In this document: one piece after another, positions 45,921-54,908 of the stretch
How positions within the stretch are numbered: the stretch's first letter is position 1
Layout: each line of letters starts with the position of its first letter
Assembly: GCA_019359245.1 (NCBI GenBank)
Contig: JAHHHR010000004.1
Coordinates: 124,001-188,000 of the forward strand
Origin: Nostoc desertorum CM1-VF14
Lineage (GTDB): Bacteria > Cyanobacteriota > Cyanobacteriia > Cyanobacteriales > Nostocaceae
Length of the DNA stretch: 64,000 nt
Direction: 5' to 3'
The notes under the pieces: model-generated
What the model was told of the DNA's origin: nothing
Database searches by the model: none
Seen by the model: the letters and a program-made list of their open reading frames with translations, nothing else
Position numbers and translations under genes: made by a program

Positions 45921-46435
45921 TATTCAATTAGAGAGATAATCGGCACGTCCGGCAGATATTTACGCCCTTCTAAATCCCGTAGCTCGATAATAAACCCAAA
46001 TCCTACTAGTTCGCAGCCAATCTTCTGTACTAACTTTGCTGTTGCACTAGCAGTTCCACCCGTAGCAATCAAATCGTCCACAATTAAAACTTGGCTACCT
46101 TGCTGTAAAGCGTCCTGATGCACTTCCAGGCAGTCCATACCATACTCTAGTTGATATTCAATTGAGTGAACTGCTGCTGGTAACTTACCTCTTTTGCGGA
46201 CAGGAATAAAACCAGCTCCTAATTTATAAGCCAGAGGTGAGCCAAAAATGAATCCCCTCGACTCCATACCAATAACATAATCTGGCTTTATTCCAGCTTC
46301 GTTGCATTTTTGTGTTAAAAAGTCAATAGTGTAGCGCAATCCTTCAGGATCACGCAGTAGCGTAGTAATATCCCGAAATAAAATTCCGGGTTTGGGGAAA
46401 TCTGGGATGTCACGAACGAGAGACTTCAAATCCAT
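45917..46435 (-). CDS. apt: Adenine phosphoribosyltransferase
   Basis: Salvages adenine to AMP with PRPP. The 172-residue product starts [27 protein letters not shown] and has the PRPP loop [16 protein letters not shown], the base-contact segment [10 protein letters not shown] and the C-terminal [10 protein letters not shown]. Length is normal. It is transcribed away from the DUF3038 gene. A purine role fits with purL-purF nearby, but these are on the other strand and separate. Confidence 0.96.
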   Translation of the reverse strand: MDLKSLVRDIPDFPKPGILFRDITTLLRDPEGLRYTIDFLTQKCNEAGIKPDYVIGMESRGFIFGSPLAYKLGAGFIPVRKRGKLPAAVHSIEYQLEYGMDCLEVHQDALQQGSQVLIVDDLIATGGTASATAKLVQKIGCELVGFGFIIELRDLEGRKYLPDVPIISLIEY

Positions 46436-46876
46436 AAAATGAGGAGTAGGCAGTGAGGGAGTAAGGATAAGGAGTAGAGAAAGTTAGGAGTGAAGAGTGA
46501 GGAGTTATTGATTTAAATTAAATTCATAGCTATCCCAGTCCCCACTCCTCAATCCCAATATTCCGATACCTGAAAAATCGTACACTATAATGTCATACGC
46601 TGGGGGTCGAGGCTGAAGCTTCACCCTTTATTGACGATAATTAGAATTTAAATCAAGCTAGAAGAGGTATTGCACTAATAAATGAGGTAAATGAGGTGAA
46701 TTAACTGATGTTTTAAAATTTTGATTTCAATATAGGGAAAACTTTGAGTATAAAGAGTTAAGTAATGTATAAATCAGGTAGTCATGCTAGTGCTACACGT
46801 CTAATACTCAAGTCTTGGCTACCGATCTTAAATTTGTTTTATCTAGTCTGTTGGAACCGCACAAGGTATTTATAGA
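46436..46876. other. Gap with heptamer repeats
   Basis: The divergent spacer between apt and the DUF3038 gene. Repeats of TAGGCAGTGAGGGAGTAAGG/TTAGGAGTGAAGAGTGAGGAG type at about 46443-46505, complemented by CCCCACTCCTCAATCCC near 46540. The remaining 300 bases are AT-rich, no gene. A GGAACCGCACAAGG stretch precedes the next start. Confidence 0.45.
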
Positions 46877-47503
46877 ATGAATGTCTCAGCAAGTTTAACG
46901 CCGTTCAACAGTCCAACTCAAGACTCACTGCCGATGGTTCTGGACACTTTACCAGATCCTGCGATCGCTTCCAAAACGTGCCCTCGGAGAACCAGGCTGC
47001 AAATTGACCTGATTTTACTGGCAATTGAAGCTTTAGAGCTTGGTGGTTCGGAAGCAATTCTGGCTTTTGCTCAAGAGTTGGATCTAAAAGGAATTGTTAA
47101 AGATAGGGTGAATTTATGGCGGATGCGTAGCTCTAACCCGCTACGGAGAGCGCATATGCGCCGTCCCTTAACTATCATGGAAGCAAAAGCTCTGGTAGTC
47201 ATTGCTTGCTACATAGCACGGCGTTTAACTGTTGTCATTCGCCAGTTACTAATGATATGTCAACAAATGGAAGAAAAGCAGATTCCATTAGAACAGAATT
47301 TGCGCCTATCTAATTACCTAGAGCGCTTTAGAGCACATTTTAAGAGCCGGATGAATGCTCGACGTTCTGGTGTACTGGCATTAACTTCTGATCAAAAATT
47401 AGATGAGCTAGCTATAAATTTGTTAGGACAATTACTATTTTGTACTGGTACAGCTGGAATGCAGCGATTCTGGATTAGTCTTTTTGACGGTGAAGTGGAA
47501 TGA
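46877..47503 (+). CDS. DUF3038 protein
   Basis: A 208-residue protein of the cyanobacteria-restricted DUF3038 family; recognised by LQIDLILLAIEALELGGSEAILAFAQELDL, LWRMRSSNPLRRAHMRRPLTIMEAKALVVIACYIARRL and the conserved C-terminal GTAGMQRFWISLFDGEV. It is all-helical, with no membrane segment. Its TGA overlaps the next ATG (ATGA, 47500-47503), so it is coupled to the DUF4335 gene. This pair is conserved together; function is unknown. Confidence 0.85.
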   Translation: MNVSASLTPFNSPTQDSLPMVLDTLPDPAIASKTCPRRTRLQIDLILLAIEALELGGSEAILAFAQELDLKGIVKDRVNLWRMRSSNPLRRAHMRRPLTIMEAKALVVIACYIARRLTVVIRQLLMICQQMEEKQIPLEQNLRLSNYLERFRAHFKSRMNARRSGVLALTSDQKLDELAINLLGQLLFCTGTAGMQRFWISLFDGEVE

Positions 47504-48930
47504 ATATTCAACGTAAGTACAGTTTGCCTAATTGTACACTGCTTTTAGAAGGCTTAAGTGATGTTACTAGGGCTGCACACTTCCAGGAAATGCGCCCGGA
47601 ATTATCAATATTGGTAAATGCAGAATGCTATTTATCTGGTTACAACCAACCCATAACGGGAGGGCGGGAATTTTTTGAAAGTTTGGTAAGGGCTGTTAGT
47701 GGCTATGCCCAAGAATTTTTAAGTAGTGTACCCAATCCGCAAGCACACAACCAAGAATCGGAGCTAGTAGAATTTCAGAAAGTTGATAGCAACCGACACA
47801 GGCTAATTATACATTCAGAAAGCACTCCAGAGGGGTTCGATCACTCTAACAATTCCAAACGTCCGCCTATTGAAATAGATTTGAATACGGTGCAGTTGTT
47901 TGATTTAGTGGAAGCAGTGGATCAGTTTTTTGCTGATACCCAAACTTTACCTGAACTTTCTCTAGAACTGCAACCAGTTACCAGACGCTATGGCGGTGCT
48001 AGTCAAGCTTTAATTAGGCAGGCTGTACCTGCTGCTGTGGGTGTGTCAAGTTTAGCAGTAGCAGCGATCGCTTTTAACTTGATTCCACCTCCCCAAATGC
48101 GTCCACCGCAGCCTACGCCAGATGAGCAAACAAGCTCTACAATAAACAATATCACTCCTCCAGCATCAGCTACTACAACTCCCATCGCGGCTGCAACGCC
48201 CACAGCAACGGCTACAGCTAATGCAAAGCCCGTAGTTAAAGATTTAGAAGCACTTTTAAATACAGTTCCAGAAATTACTGATCCATCCCAGTTACGTGCA
48301 TTGAATCGTCAAGTTTACAATCAAGTTCATCCAGCTTGGGCTAATCGCTCAGGATTGCAACAGGATTTAATCTATCGTCTGGGTGTAGCTGCGGATGGAG
48401 CGATCGTTGGTTATAAAGCAGTGAATAAAGAGGCGAATTTAGGAGTCGGTCAAACTCCTCTGCCTAACGTACTTTATAACCCAGCTAGCCGCCCTTCCAT
48501 TTCCAATGAACCGATCGCTCAATTTCGAGTAGTATTTACTACACAAGGTGTGCTGCAAGTTAGCCCTTGGCGGGGATATGCTAGAACGCCAGAGGTAGTG
48601 GGTGCAAAAATTGCTGACTCTAATATAGTCAAAAATTTAAACCAAAAGCTTTATAGTACAGTTCGCCAAACCTGGAGTGGTACTCCAACCTTTACGCGAG
48701 ATTTGAAATATCGGGTAGCAGTCAACAAAGATGGTGTAATTGCTGACTATGAACCACTGAACCAAGTCGCCTTTGATTATTTCCGGGAAACACCGCTTCC
48801 CAAGATGTTCAACGCCATCTACGGCTCAAATGTAGCGGCTCCCAACGATAAAGAACCTCTTGCCCACTTCCAAGTAATATTTAAGCCTAGCGGTACGCTG
48901 GAAGTTATTCCTTGGCGGGGATATCAATAA
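47500..48930 (+). CDS. DUF4335 protein with membrane segment
   Basis: A 476-residue protein of the DUF4335 family, always next to DUF3038. The N-terminal domain (about 1-165) begins NIQRKYSLPNCTLLLEGLSD. A hydrophobic helix follows at about 178-193 (AAVGVSSLAVAAIAFNLIP), then a proline/threonine-rich linker (about 195-240). Two copies of a C-terminal domain of about 105 residues follow, each with the pattern TFT/GLQ-RDLKYRV.V..DGVI..Y...N and ending in AHFQVIF...GTLEVIPWRGY. The duplicated domain may be extracytoplasmic. The pair is probably an envelope component (inference). Confidence 0.85.
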   Translation: MNIQRKYSLPNCTLLLEGLSDVTRAAHFQEMRPELSILVNAECYLSGYNQPITGGREFFESLVRAVSGYAQEFLSSVPNPQAHNQESELVEFQKVDSNRHRLIIHSESTPEGFDHSNNSKRPPIEIDLNTVQLFDLVEAVDQFFADTQTLPELSLELQPVTRRYGGASQALIRQAVPAAVGVSSLAVAAIAFNLIPPPQMRPPQPTPDEQTSSTINNITPPASATTTPIAAATPTATATANAKPVVKDLEALLNTVPEITDPSQLRALNRQVYNQVHPAWANRSGLQQDLIYRLGVAADGAIVGYKAVNKEANLGVGQTPLPNVLYNPASRPSISNEPIAQFRVVFTTQGVLQVSPWRGYARTPEVVGAKIADSNIVKNLNQKLYSTVRQTWSGTPTFTRDLKYRVAVNKDGVIADYEPLNQVAFDYFRETPLPKMFNAIYGSNVAAPNDKEPLAHFQVIFKPSGTLEVIPWRGYQ

Positions 48931-49044
48931 TTGGGCATGGGACATGGGGTATTGGGAACTATTGATCAATATAATGATCAATGGAATTTTGTGAAAAGAC
49001 CCGATTTTGAGGACTTAGAAGCTTACCAACTCGCTGAAAACCCT

Positions 49045-51315
49045 TTACCTTGTAATTCTTCGCATATAATTTCCCCACAACTGAGCTGCTTGAGCGCTGC
49101 TACCAGATGTAGGGGAATTATTGTCGTTTCCTAGCCAAACACCAGTTACAAGCCGCTGACTGGGGATAAAACCTATGAACCATAAATCAACGTTTTTATC
49201 GGTCGTGCCTGTTTTCCCAGCTTCGCCCAGCCCAATTGCAGCACTACGACCAGTACCTCTTGTAACTACGCCACGCATCAAACTAGTCATTTCATCGGCT
49301 ACACCATTTGGCAGCACTCGTTTATTGGCATCTGGATCTTGGTCGAAAGAGTAGATTACACGGCAGGTTTTGATATCATTGCGATCGCGGCAATCACCGC
49401 TGTCTAAAATTCGGTTAATCGCATGGGGAGGATTTCGTACACCACTATTACCAATAGCGCCGAAAGCACCAGTCATTTCTAAAACATTGACCACACTTTG
49501 ACCTAGTACCAAGCCAGGAACTGGATCAAGTGTTGACTTTACCCCTAAACGCTGCGCCATTGCCACAACTTTATCCAGCCCGACTTCTCTGGCAACTCGC
49601 AGGGCGATGGGATTTTCTGAAAGCGCCAGCCCGGTAGCAATATCTAAACTAGCGTCAGCACCAGCACGACAGGGCTTATAAGTAAAGCCTTGCCAACTTA
49701 AAGGGGCGCAAGAATAACTTTTTGATTCTGAAATTCCCTGTTGAATAGCAGCCGTGTAAGCAAAGATTTTGAAGGTAGAACCTGGTTGTCTTTTGGCTTG
49801 AACAGCACGATTGAACTGACTTTTTCTGTAGTCAGTCCCACCCACCATTGCGAGGATACTGCCTGTACTAGAGTCAAGAGTCACCACCGCCCCTTGAGAA
49901 AAATTAAAATTTCTACCGGCGTTGTTCACTGAATTATTCAACGCTGCTTCTGCTTGCCTCTGTATAGCTGGATCAAGCTTCGTTTCAATGATATAGTTTC
50001 CTTCTCTTGCAGCTCCTTCCCCCAAAATCGATTCAAGTTCAGAGAAGACGTAACTGTAAAAATAAGGAGCAATCGTCTTAGCTTGCTGTTCGCAAACTTT
50101 AGGACTAACTTGCACAGTGGAGCGTCTAGCTCGGTTCGCCTCTTCAGGTTTAATTTTGCCCATCTCCAGCAACCGCTTAATGACGCGATTCCGGTATTCG
50201 GCTGCTTCTAGCTTATTTGGCCCATCCCCACAGAAATCGAAAGCGTTGGGAGCAGGTAAAATTCCTACCAACGTTGCTGCTTCTGCCAAAGTTAATTCTT
50301 TAGCCGACTTCTCAAAGTAATACTGGGCTGCATCCTCAAAGCCAGAAGTATCTCCCCCCAAAAAAACCCGATTTAAGTACATCAGCAAAATTTCATCTTT
50401 GCTGTAAAAGGTTTCGAGCTTCAGGGCGACAACTGCTTCCCGCAATTTGCGTCCAAGGGTATCTTGTCTGCCTACATACTCACGGAACAAACTGCGGGCA
50501 ACTTGCTGGGTTACAGTGCTGGCTCCTTGCTGCACATCTCCGCTGCGGCTATTGATCAAGATGGCCCGTAAAATTCCCAGAGGGTCAACACCAAAGTGCC
50601 AGTAATAACGACTATCCTCTGAAGCCACTACCGCAGCAGGCAAATAAAGGCCAAATTCCTCTAATCGCTTCATGTCTACATGAGAGGTAGTCCGAGGTTC
50701 TCTCAGGGGAGTGGCTCCATCACGGGCGTAAACAACTACTGGGGCGCGTGTAGCTGTCGGTAGGGGTTTAACTTGAAATTTCAGCCATTCGACACCAATC
50801 ACTAACGCTAACAGGGCACTAGCGCCACCAACACCACAAGCTGTCCAACTTGCAGCTTTAACGTACCAGGCTGGTGGATCGACGTATTGCAACCGCACAG
50901 AAGCGGCGAGTTCTGGGGGACCCAAGGTGAGAATATCACCGTGACGCAGTTCCAGGGAACTAACACGACGCTTGCCACGATAAATGCCATTAGTGGAGTT
51001 TTCGTCTTTGATGACGAAAACTGGTGTGCGCTGAGTAGAATTCCGCGATAGCGACAGGTGAATTTGGCTGACAACAGGGTTACGGATGACGATATCGCTG
51101 GATTTGGAGCTACGACCTAGAATATAGCGATCGCCTAATAGTGGATATACCTCTGCCTTATCCGCCCCCGCATCCTGCACCCAAAGTTCCGGTACTTTGG
51201 CATTAGGCTTGAGTGCCAATTTAGAAAAATCGACCCTAGCTTGGATAGTATGGACTGCTTGAGTCAGTTGACCAAGTAACGTTTGTGGCTTTTGAGGGGG
51301 TTGGGGAAAACTCAT
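49045..51315 (-). CDS. FHA-domain penicillin-binding protein, class A (PBP1A-like)
   Basis: Bifunctional peptidoglycan glycosyltransferase/transpeptidase. The 756-residue product begins with an FHA domain (about 55-145, YILGRSSKSSDIVIRNP, SQIHLSLSR), followed by a membrane helix (about 155-178) and the GT51 domain with the catalytic Glu233 in ASEDSRYYWHFG and ASTVTQQVARSLF. The transpeptidase domain has the active-site serine in RQPGSTFKIF (Ser513), the SEN motif in LSENPIAL and KTGTT. The FHA fusion suggests coupling of wall synthesis to phosphothreonine signalling (inference). It has no C-terminal PASTA repeats. Confidence 0.93.
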   Translation of the reverse strand: MSFPQPPQKPQTLLGQLTQAVHTIQARVDFSKLALKPNAKVPELWVQDAGADKAEVYPLLGDRYILGRSSKSSDIVIRNPVVSQIHLSLSRNSTQRTPVFVIKDENSTNGIYRGKRRVSSLELRHGDILTLGPPELAASVRLQYVDPPAWYVKAASWTACGVGGASALLALVIGVEWLKFQVKPLPTATRAPVVVYARDGATPLREPRTTSHVDMKRLEEFGLYLPAAVVASEDSRYYWHFGVDPLGILRAILINSRSGDVQQGASTVTQQVARSLFREYVGRQDTLGRKLREAVVALKLETFYSKDEILLMYLNRVFLGGDTSGFEDAAQYYFEKSAKELTLAEAATLVGILPAPNAFDFCGDGPNKLEAAEYRNRVIKRLLEMGKIKPEEANRARRSTVQVSPKVCEQQAKTIAPYFYSYVFSELESILGEGAAREGNYIIETKLDPAIQRQAEAALNNSVNNAGRNFNFSQGAVVTLDSSTGSILAMVGGTDYRKSQFNRAVQAKRQPGSTFKIFAYTAAIQQGISESKSYSCAPLSWQGFTYKPCRAGADASLDIATGLALSENPIALRVAREVGLDKVVAMAQRLGVKSTLDPVPGLVLGQSVVNVLEMTGAFGAIGNSGVRNPPHAINRILDSGDCRDRNDIKTCRVIYSFDQDPDANKRVLPNGVADEMTSLMRGVVTRGTGRSAAIGLGEAGKTGTTDKNVDLWFIGFIPSQRLVTGVWLGNDNNSPTSGSSAQAAQLWGNYMRRITR

Positions 51316-51745
51316 CGGCTATTCACATCACACTTTTTAGTGAAGAATCGGGCAAAATTACAATTTAGATGTTAGTCTTTCATCATTTTACTCATAAGCC
51401 AAAGCATAAATTAGTTATACGGAACTTTTTGATCTCTTTTATACTTAAACTTATTTTGGAATTATAATTAATTTGTTATTTTCGTCACTTCTTTAATAAA
51501 GACACAAATTTTAGCTTTATTCTCAAAAGGTTGCATTGTCTACGATTACCGATTTAATAACTACAGTCAGGATTTTTATCTTGTATTCTTAAACACTAGC
51601 TTTCCATAAATAACAGATTTAATTTTTACCAATTTACATATCCACATATTCTGAAACAAACCTAAATATATTCATTTAGGAAGATTTTCTAAATCCTATT
51701 GTCTGTTTTAATGGGCCGAGTGTTCCGTTGAGGATTAATTTCAGA
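51316..51745. other. Divergent AT-rich gap
   Basis: The 430-base spacer between the FHA-PBP and secreted-repeat genes is strongly AT-rich and must hold both promoters. No gene, hairpin or repeat stands out. AGGA at 51731 acts as the ribosome-binding site for the next gene. Confidence 0.4.
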
Positions 51746-52477
51746 ATGATCGGAAAATCTCTGACCATGCTTGGTACAGCTCTATCTTTAGCACTCAGCG
51801 CTAACATTGCTGTAGCCGAATCTAGTAAATCCCCCATAGCTCAATCCAATAGCAACTCCACTACTGCACCAGCGGAAATCAAGATGTCGCCAGAAGGGAT
51901 GGAAATTCTGTGCAAAAATTTTCCGCTTAACTCCCGCTGTCCCAACGGCACACCAGTGAATTCTAGCGCTCCTGGTAGCACTACAGCACCAGCAGAAACC
52001 ACGCCTAGCACCACAACTGCACCAGGTAGCACTACCACTCCTGATAGCACTACCACTCCTGATAGCAGCACCACTCCTGATAGCACAATTGCACCAGGAA
52101 CAATAACAGCACCTGAATCTGGTACTCCTGAAGGTACTCCAGCACCAGGAAGCGTTACCCCCTCTGAACCTGGCGCTCCTAACAATTTAGCTCCAGCACC
52201 AGGAAGCGTTACCCCCTCTGAACCTGGCACTCCTAGCAATTTAGCTCCAGCACCAGGAAGCGTTACCCCCTCTGAACCTGGCACTCCTAGCAATTTAGCT
52301 CCAGCACCAGGAAGCGTTACCCCCTCTGAACCTGGCACTCCTGACAGCACTACCGAACCAGGAAGCTCAACTTCACCTGAGTCTGGCACTCCTGGCAGCA
52401 CCACCGAACCAAGTATAAATTCTCCCAGCACAGCTCCAGGCTCTAGTTCACCAAATACTCCTGCTACAGGTAATTAA
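51746..52477 (+). CDS. Secreted Pro/Thr/Ser-rich repeat protein
   Basis: A 243-residue low-complexity protein. The N-terminus MIGKSLTMLGTALSLALSANIAVAES is a signal peptide with a cleavage site after AVA. A short globular part follows (MEILCKNFPLNSRCPNG, two cysteines), then Pro/Thr/Ser-rich sequence (TTPDSTTTPDS units) and four copies of an 18-residue unit, APGSVTPSEPGTPSNLAP. The start ATG has AGGA eleven bases upstream; an in-frame TTG (51728) is unlikely. It looks like an extracellular or cell-wall linker protein. No family recognised. Confidence 0.75.
   Translation: MIGKSLTMLGTALSLALSANIAVAESSKSPIAQSNSNSTTAPAEIKMSPEGMEILCKNFPLNSRCPNGTPVNSSAPGSTTAPAETTPSTTTAPGSTTTPDSTTTPDSSTTPDSTIAPGTITAPESGTPEGTPAPGSVTPSEPGAPNNLAPAPGSVTPSEPGTPSNLAPAPGSVTPSEPGTPSNLAPAPGSVTPSEPGTPDSTTEPGSSTSPESGTPGSTTEPSINSPSTAPGSSSPNTPATGN
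52142..52342. repeat. 54-bp tandem repeat, four units
   Basis: Units start at 52142, 52196, 52250 and 52304. Units 2 and 3 are identical over 54 bases; unit 1 differs at two positions; the fourth is partial. The number is likely to vary between strains. Confidence 0.85.
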
Positions 52478-52683
52478 ATTAAAAGCTGGGGCATAGTCTG
52501 AATACTAGTTTGCCATCAGCGATCGTCAGTGCATTTTGACCTCTTACACCAGTTATGCAAGCTGGTGTAAAATAACAAACGAATAAAAATCGCTGGAATT
52601 AACAAATCAAGTATTCGCGTATATTACTGAGCAAAGGTTTCAGTAACCAATAGCCTGGGATTAATCATCCCAGGCTTAATAGT

Positions 52684-53160
52684 TTAATGCGACCTGCCAG
52701 TTGAAGTCGGTGTTTTTTGCAAGGAACCAATTAACAGGCAAACTATACCGATACTAATAAATGAATCAGCCACATTAAATACAGCAAAGTTAATCAGGCG
52801 AAAATCAAGAAAATCAACGACATAGCCTAAAACAAAGCGATCAATACCGTTGCCCATAGCTCCACCTAAAATCAAGCCATAGCCCAACTGATCCCACAAA
52901 TTTAACGTTGGGCCAAACAAAGCCAATGCTATCAATACTAAACTCACTCCTAAAGATAGCCAGCGCAACCACTCTACTTTCCCACTTAACAGACTAAAAG
53001 CGGCACCAGTGTTAGTGACATAGGTGAAGTGAAATATCCCAGGTAGAAGTGGTAGTGTCTGCCCCAAGCTAAAGGTCTGCATCACCCAATATTTTGTTAT
53101 TTGGTCTAAGAAAAAAGCTATGAAGGCAACGATCCAAAAAAGGCGATTTTTTAAACGCAT
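52684..53160 (-). CDS. lspA: Signal peptidase II (lipoprotein)
   Basis: Membrane aspartyl protease that cuts signal peptides of prolipoproteins, for example the PstS lipoprotein encoded here. The 158-residue protein has four helices and the catalytic blocks VTNTGAAFSLLSG, GGAMGNGIDRF and VVDFLDFRLINFAVFNVADSFI with both aspartates. Length is normal. It follows bioY on the minus strand but is separated from it by 372 bases of dispersed repeats, so it may not share its promoter. Confidence 0.95.
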   Translation of the reverse strand: MRLKNRLFWIVAFIAFFLDQITKYWVMQTFSLGQTLPLLPGIFHFTYVTNTGAAFSLLSGKVEWLRWLSLGVSLVLIALALFGPTLNLWDQLGYGLILGGAMGNGIDRFVLGYVVDFLDFRLINFAVFNVADSFISIGIVCLLIGSLQKTPTSTGRSH

Positions 53161-53532
53161 GGCAAATTAGTCATTGGTCATTGGTCATCGGTCACTTGTA
53201 CTGAGGTACTCCTGCAAAGAAGCAAGCTACGCGTAGCGTCTGTCTGCGACACGCTGTTCGCGAACGTAGAGAAGCCGTAAAGCTTGCGACATAGCTACGC
53301 TTCGGGCGCAGCCGTAAAGAAGTATTCGTCATTAGTGAGCTAGCACAGTCTTCTCCCTAAAGCCCTTCTCCCAAAGGAGACGCTACGTAAACGGGCATCC
53401 TATGGTAGGCGCTAACCTCTCCCCTTGGGAGAAGGAGAGACACAGAAAGAAGGTGAACGAGCGTCACCCTGAAGGGTCATTGATCATTAGTCATGAGCTT
53501 GTAACAAATGACAAAGGACGAAGAACAATCAA
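53161..53532. repeat. Cluster of dispersed repeats between bioY and lspA
   Basis: A mosaic of at least three elements. One has CTACGCGTAGCGTCTG and GCGACACGCTGTTCGCGAACG. The next is AGCTACGCTTCGGGCGCAGCCG. A third, about 53350-53470, is an imperfect inverted repeat around CTTCTCCCAAAGGAGACGC and TCTCCCCTTGGGAGAAGGAG. A TCATTGGTCATTGGTCATCGG heptamer patch starts it and an ATGACAAAGGACGAA patch ends it. No gene was found. Confidence 0.65.
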
Positions 53533-54120
53533 CTAATAAAACATTAAGTGACGCAATACATATGCTATTACAGTAACGGCACAGACCACAGTTAGTTGCC
53601 CTGGTAGTGCAAACCAGGAGTATCTGAGGATTGCTTGCATTAAAGGTAGATTTTCTGTGCCTTTCCACTGAAAAATATAGCTAATAATCAAATAAGTAAT
53701 ACCGCATAGGTGGAGAGTTAACAAGCCACAGATGCAACTAAAAGCAAGAGTTTCTAGTCGAGGTCTAGCTTTAAAAGCGAACAAGCCACAAATCCAAGCT
53801 CCAGGAATAAAGCCTAGTAAATAGCCAAATTGAGATAACTTGATATAACCGATACCGCCGCCATCAGCAAATACAGGTAATAAGGTTAAACCCATGACTA
53901 AATAAGCAATTTGCGAGAGTGCACCGGCATTTTTGCCTCCTAAGCAACCTACCAACAGTACTGCGCCAATTTGAAAAGTGACACCTAAAGAAAAAGTCTG
54001 AATTCCGTGCTTACTCCAACTCCCAGGTAAGGTGATACCATAAACTTCTAGGAAGGTGCCACCCATTGTCAGAAGTAAGCCAATCATAGACCATAGTAAT
54101 TGATTGGAAGCAGCAAACAT
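53533..54120 (-). CDS. bioY: Biotin transporter BioY
   Basis: S component of an ECF-type biotin importer; membrane protein of 195 residues with six hydrophobic segments. The family blocks seen are LEVYGITLPGSWSKHGIQTFSLGVTFQIGAVLLVGCLGGKNAGALSQIAYLVMGLTLLPVF (in pieces) and GGGIGYIKLSQFGYLLGFIPGAWICG. No bioM/bioN genes are next to it; solitary BioY proteins are common in cyanobacteria and use shared or no energising module. Co-direction with lspA is common but the repeats separate them. Confidence 0.9.
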   Translation of the reverse strand: MFAASNQLLWSMIGLLLTMGGTFLEVYGITLPGSWSKHGIQTFSLGVTFQIGAVLLVGCLGGKNAGALSQIAYLVMGLTLLPVFADGGGIGYIKLSQFGYLLGFIPGAWICGLFAFKARPRLETLAFSCICGLLTLHLCGITYLIISYIFQWKGTENLPLMQAILRYSWFALPGQLTVVCAVTVIAYVLRHLMFY

Positions 54121-54908
54121 TTATCAGGCAACCAAGGAAAGGCAAAAGGGAAAACGAACAGCAATAAGTATATTCATTTAGTATTAAAATGCAATTGTAA
54201 TGGCATTTTTAAGACTTAGCATATTCTTTTTTGCCTTTTTGATCTGCAACTTTTCAGTTATGCGAATTATGGTTTAGGTGTTTATGTCCTAATTTTATTA
54301 ACCGAGGTGTTATGTGATTCTGGTATTTGACTTAACTTGTGGTAAAATAAACTTAACAAAAATTAATATTTGAAATATTAATTTTTAGATTCTGCGCCCA
54401 ATTATGCTACAAGGTATTAAATATAGTTCCTTGATGACCTATATTTTTTAGCGATCGCCCCGCCTTCTCTCAATAAAACATGAAATTTATTATGTTTCTT
54501 TTTCTGAATAATAATTTCACTGACTAAAGTTAAATCGTTTAGTTATGGCTTAAAGTCTGCTTATTTTCGATAAACAGAAATAACTTTCATAACCTTACAA
54601 GTTTCTTAAGTCTAAAATAATACTTTATTTTATTAGTATTTTACATATTTTTTCTGACTTGAACAACGAATTTACACCACTAATAGAGCTTTTGTAAATA
54701 TCTGTAACGATATTTTAGTATTGTTATGTAACGTGTAAAAAAGACAGCAGTATAAATTTTATCAAGCAAGACTAGAAACAATTATCTGTTATTCATCAAA
54801 AAAAACAAGCATTTTTACCTCTATTAACCAATCCTTTACCTTAAGCTTTGTGCTTTAGAGGTATCCTTAGAAGCGCTCACCTGAAAAGTTACTAAAATAT
54901 TTATAGCA
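54121..54908. other. Long promoter region upstream of pst operon
   Basis: No gene was found in these 788 AT-rich bases. They hold the divergent promoters of bioY and pstS. A candidate Pho box at 54813-54841 is listed separately. A GCGATCGCCCCGCC island lies near 54453. No other structure was seen. Confidence 0.5.
54813..54841 (+). promoter_or_regulatory. Candidate Pho box (SphR/PhoB site)
   Basis: Three 8-mers, TTTTACCT (54813), ATTAACCA (54823) and CTTTACCT (54834), are spaced 10 and 11 bases, close to the cyanobacterial pattern of three YTTAAYYW repeats with 3-base spacers. The block lies 68 bases before the pstS ATG. The match is imperfect; phosphate-starvation control of pst is expected from the family. 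Confidence 0.5.

Noticed and set aside
47131..47180. Repeat insertion inside the DUF3038 gene (ATGCGTAGC...GCTACGGAGAGCGCAT)
   Set aside because: It looks like a dispersed repeat, but the encoded LRSSNPLRR segment fits the conserved core of the family as I remember it.
48931..49134. 67-codon plus-strand frame after the DUF4335 gene
   Set aside because: It runs into the 3' end of the FHA-PBP gene on the other strand and starts in a GGGCATGGGACATGG repeat; no family or ribosome-binding site.
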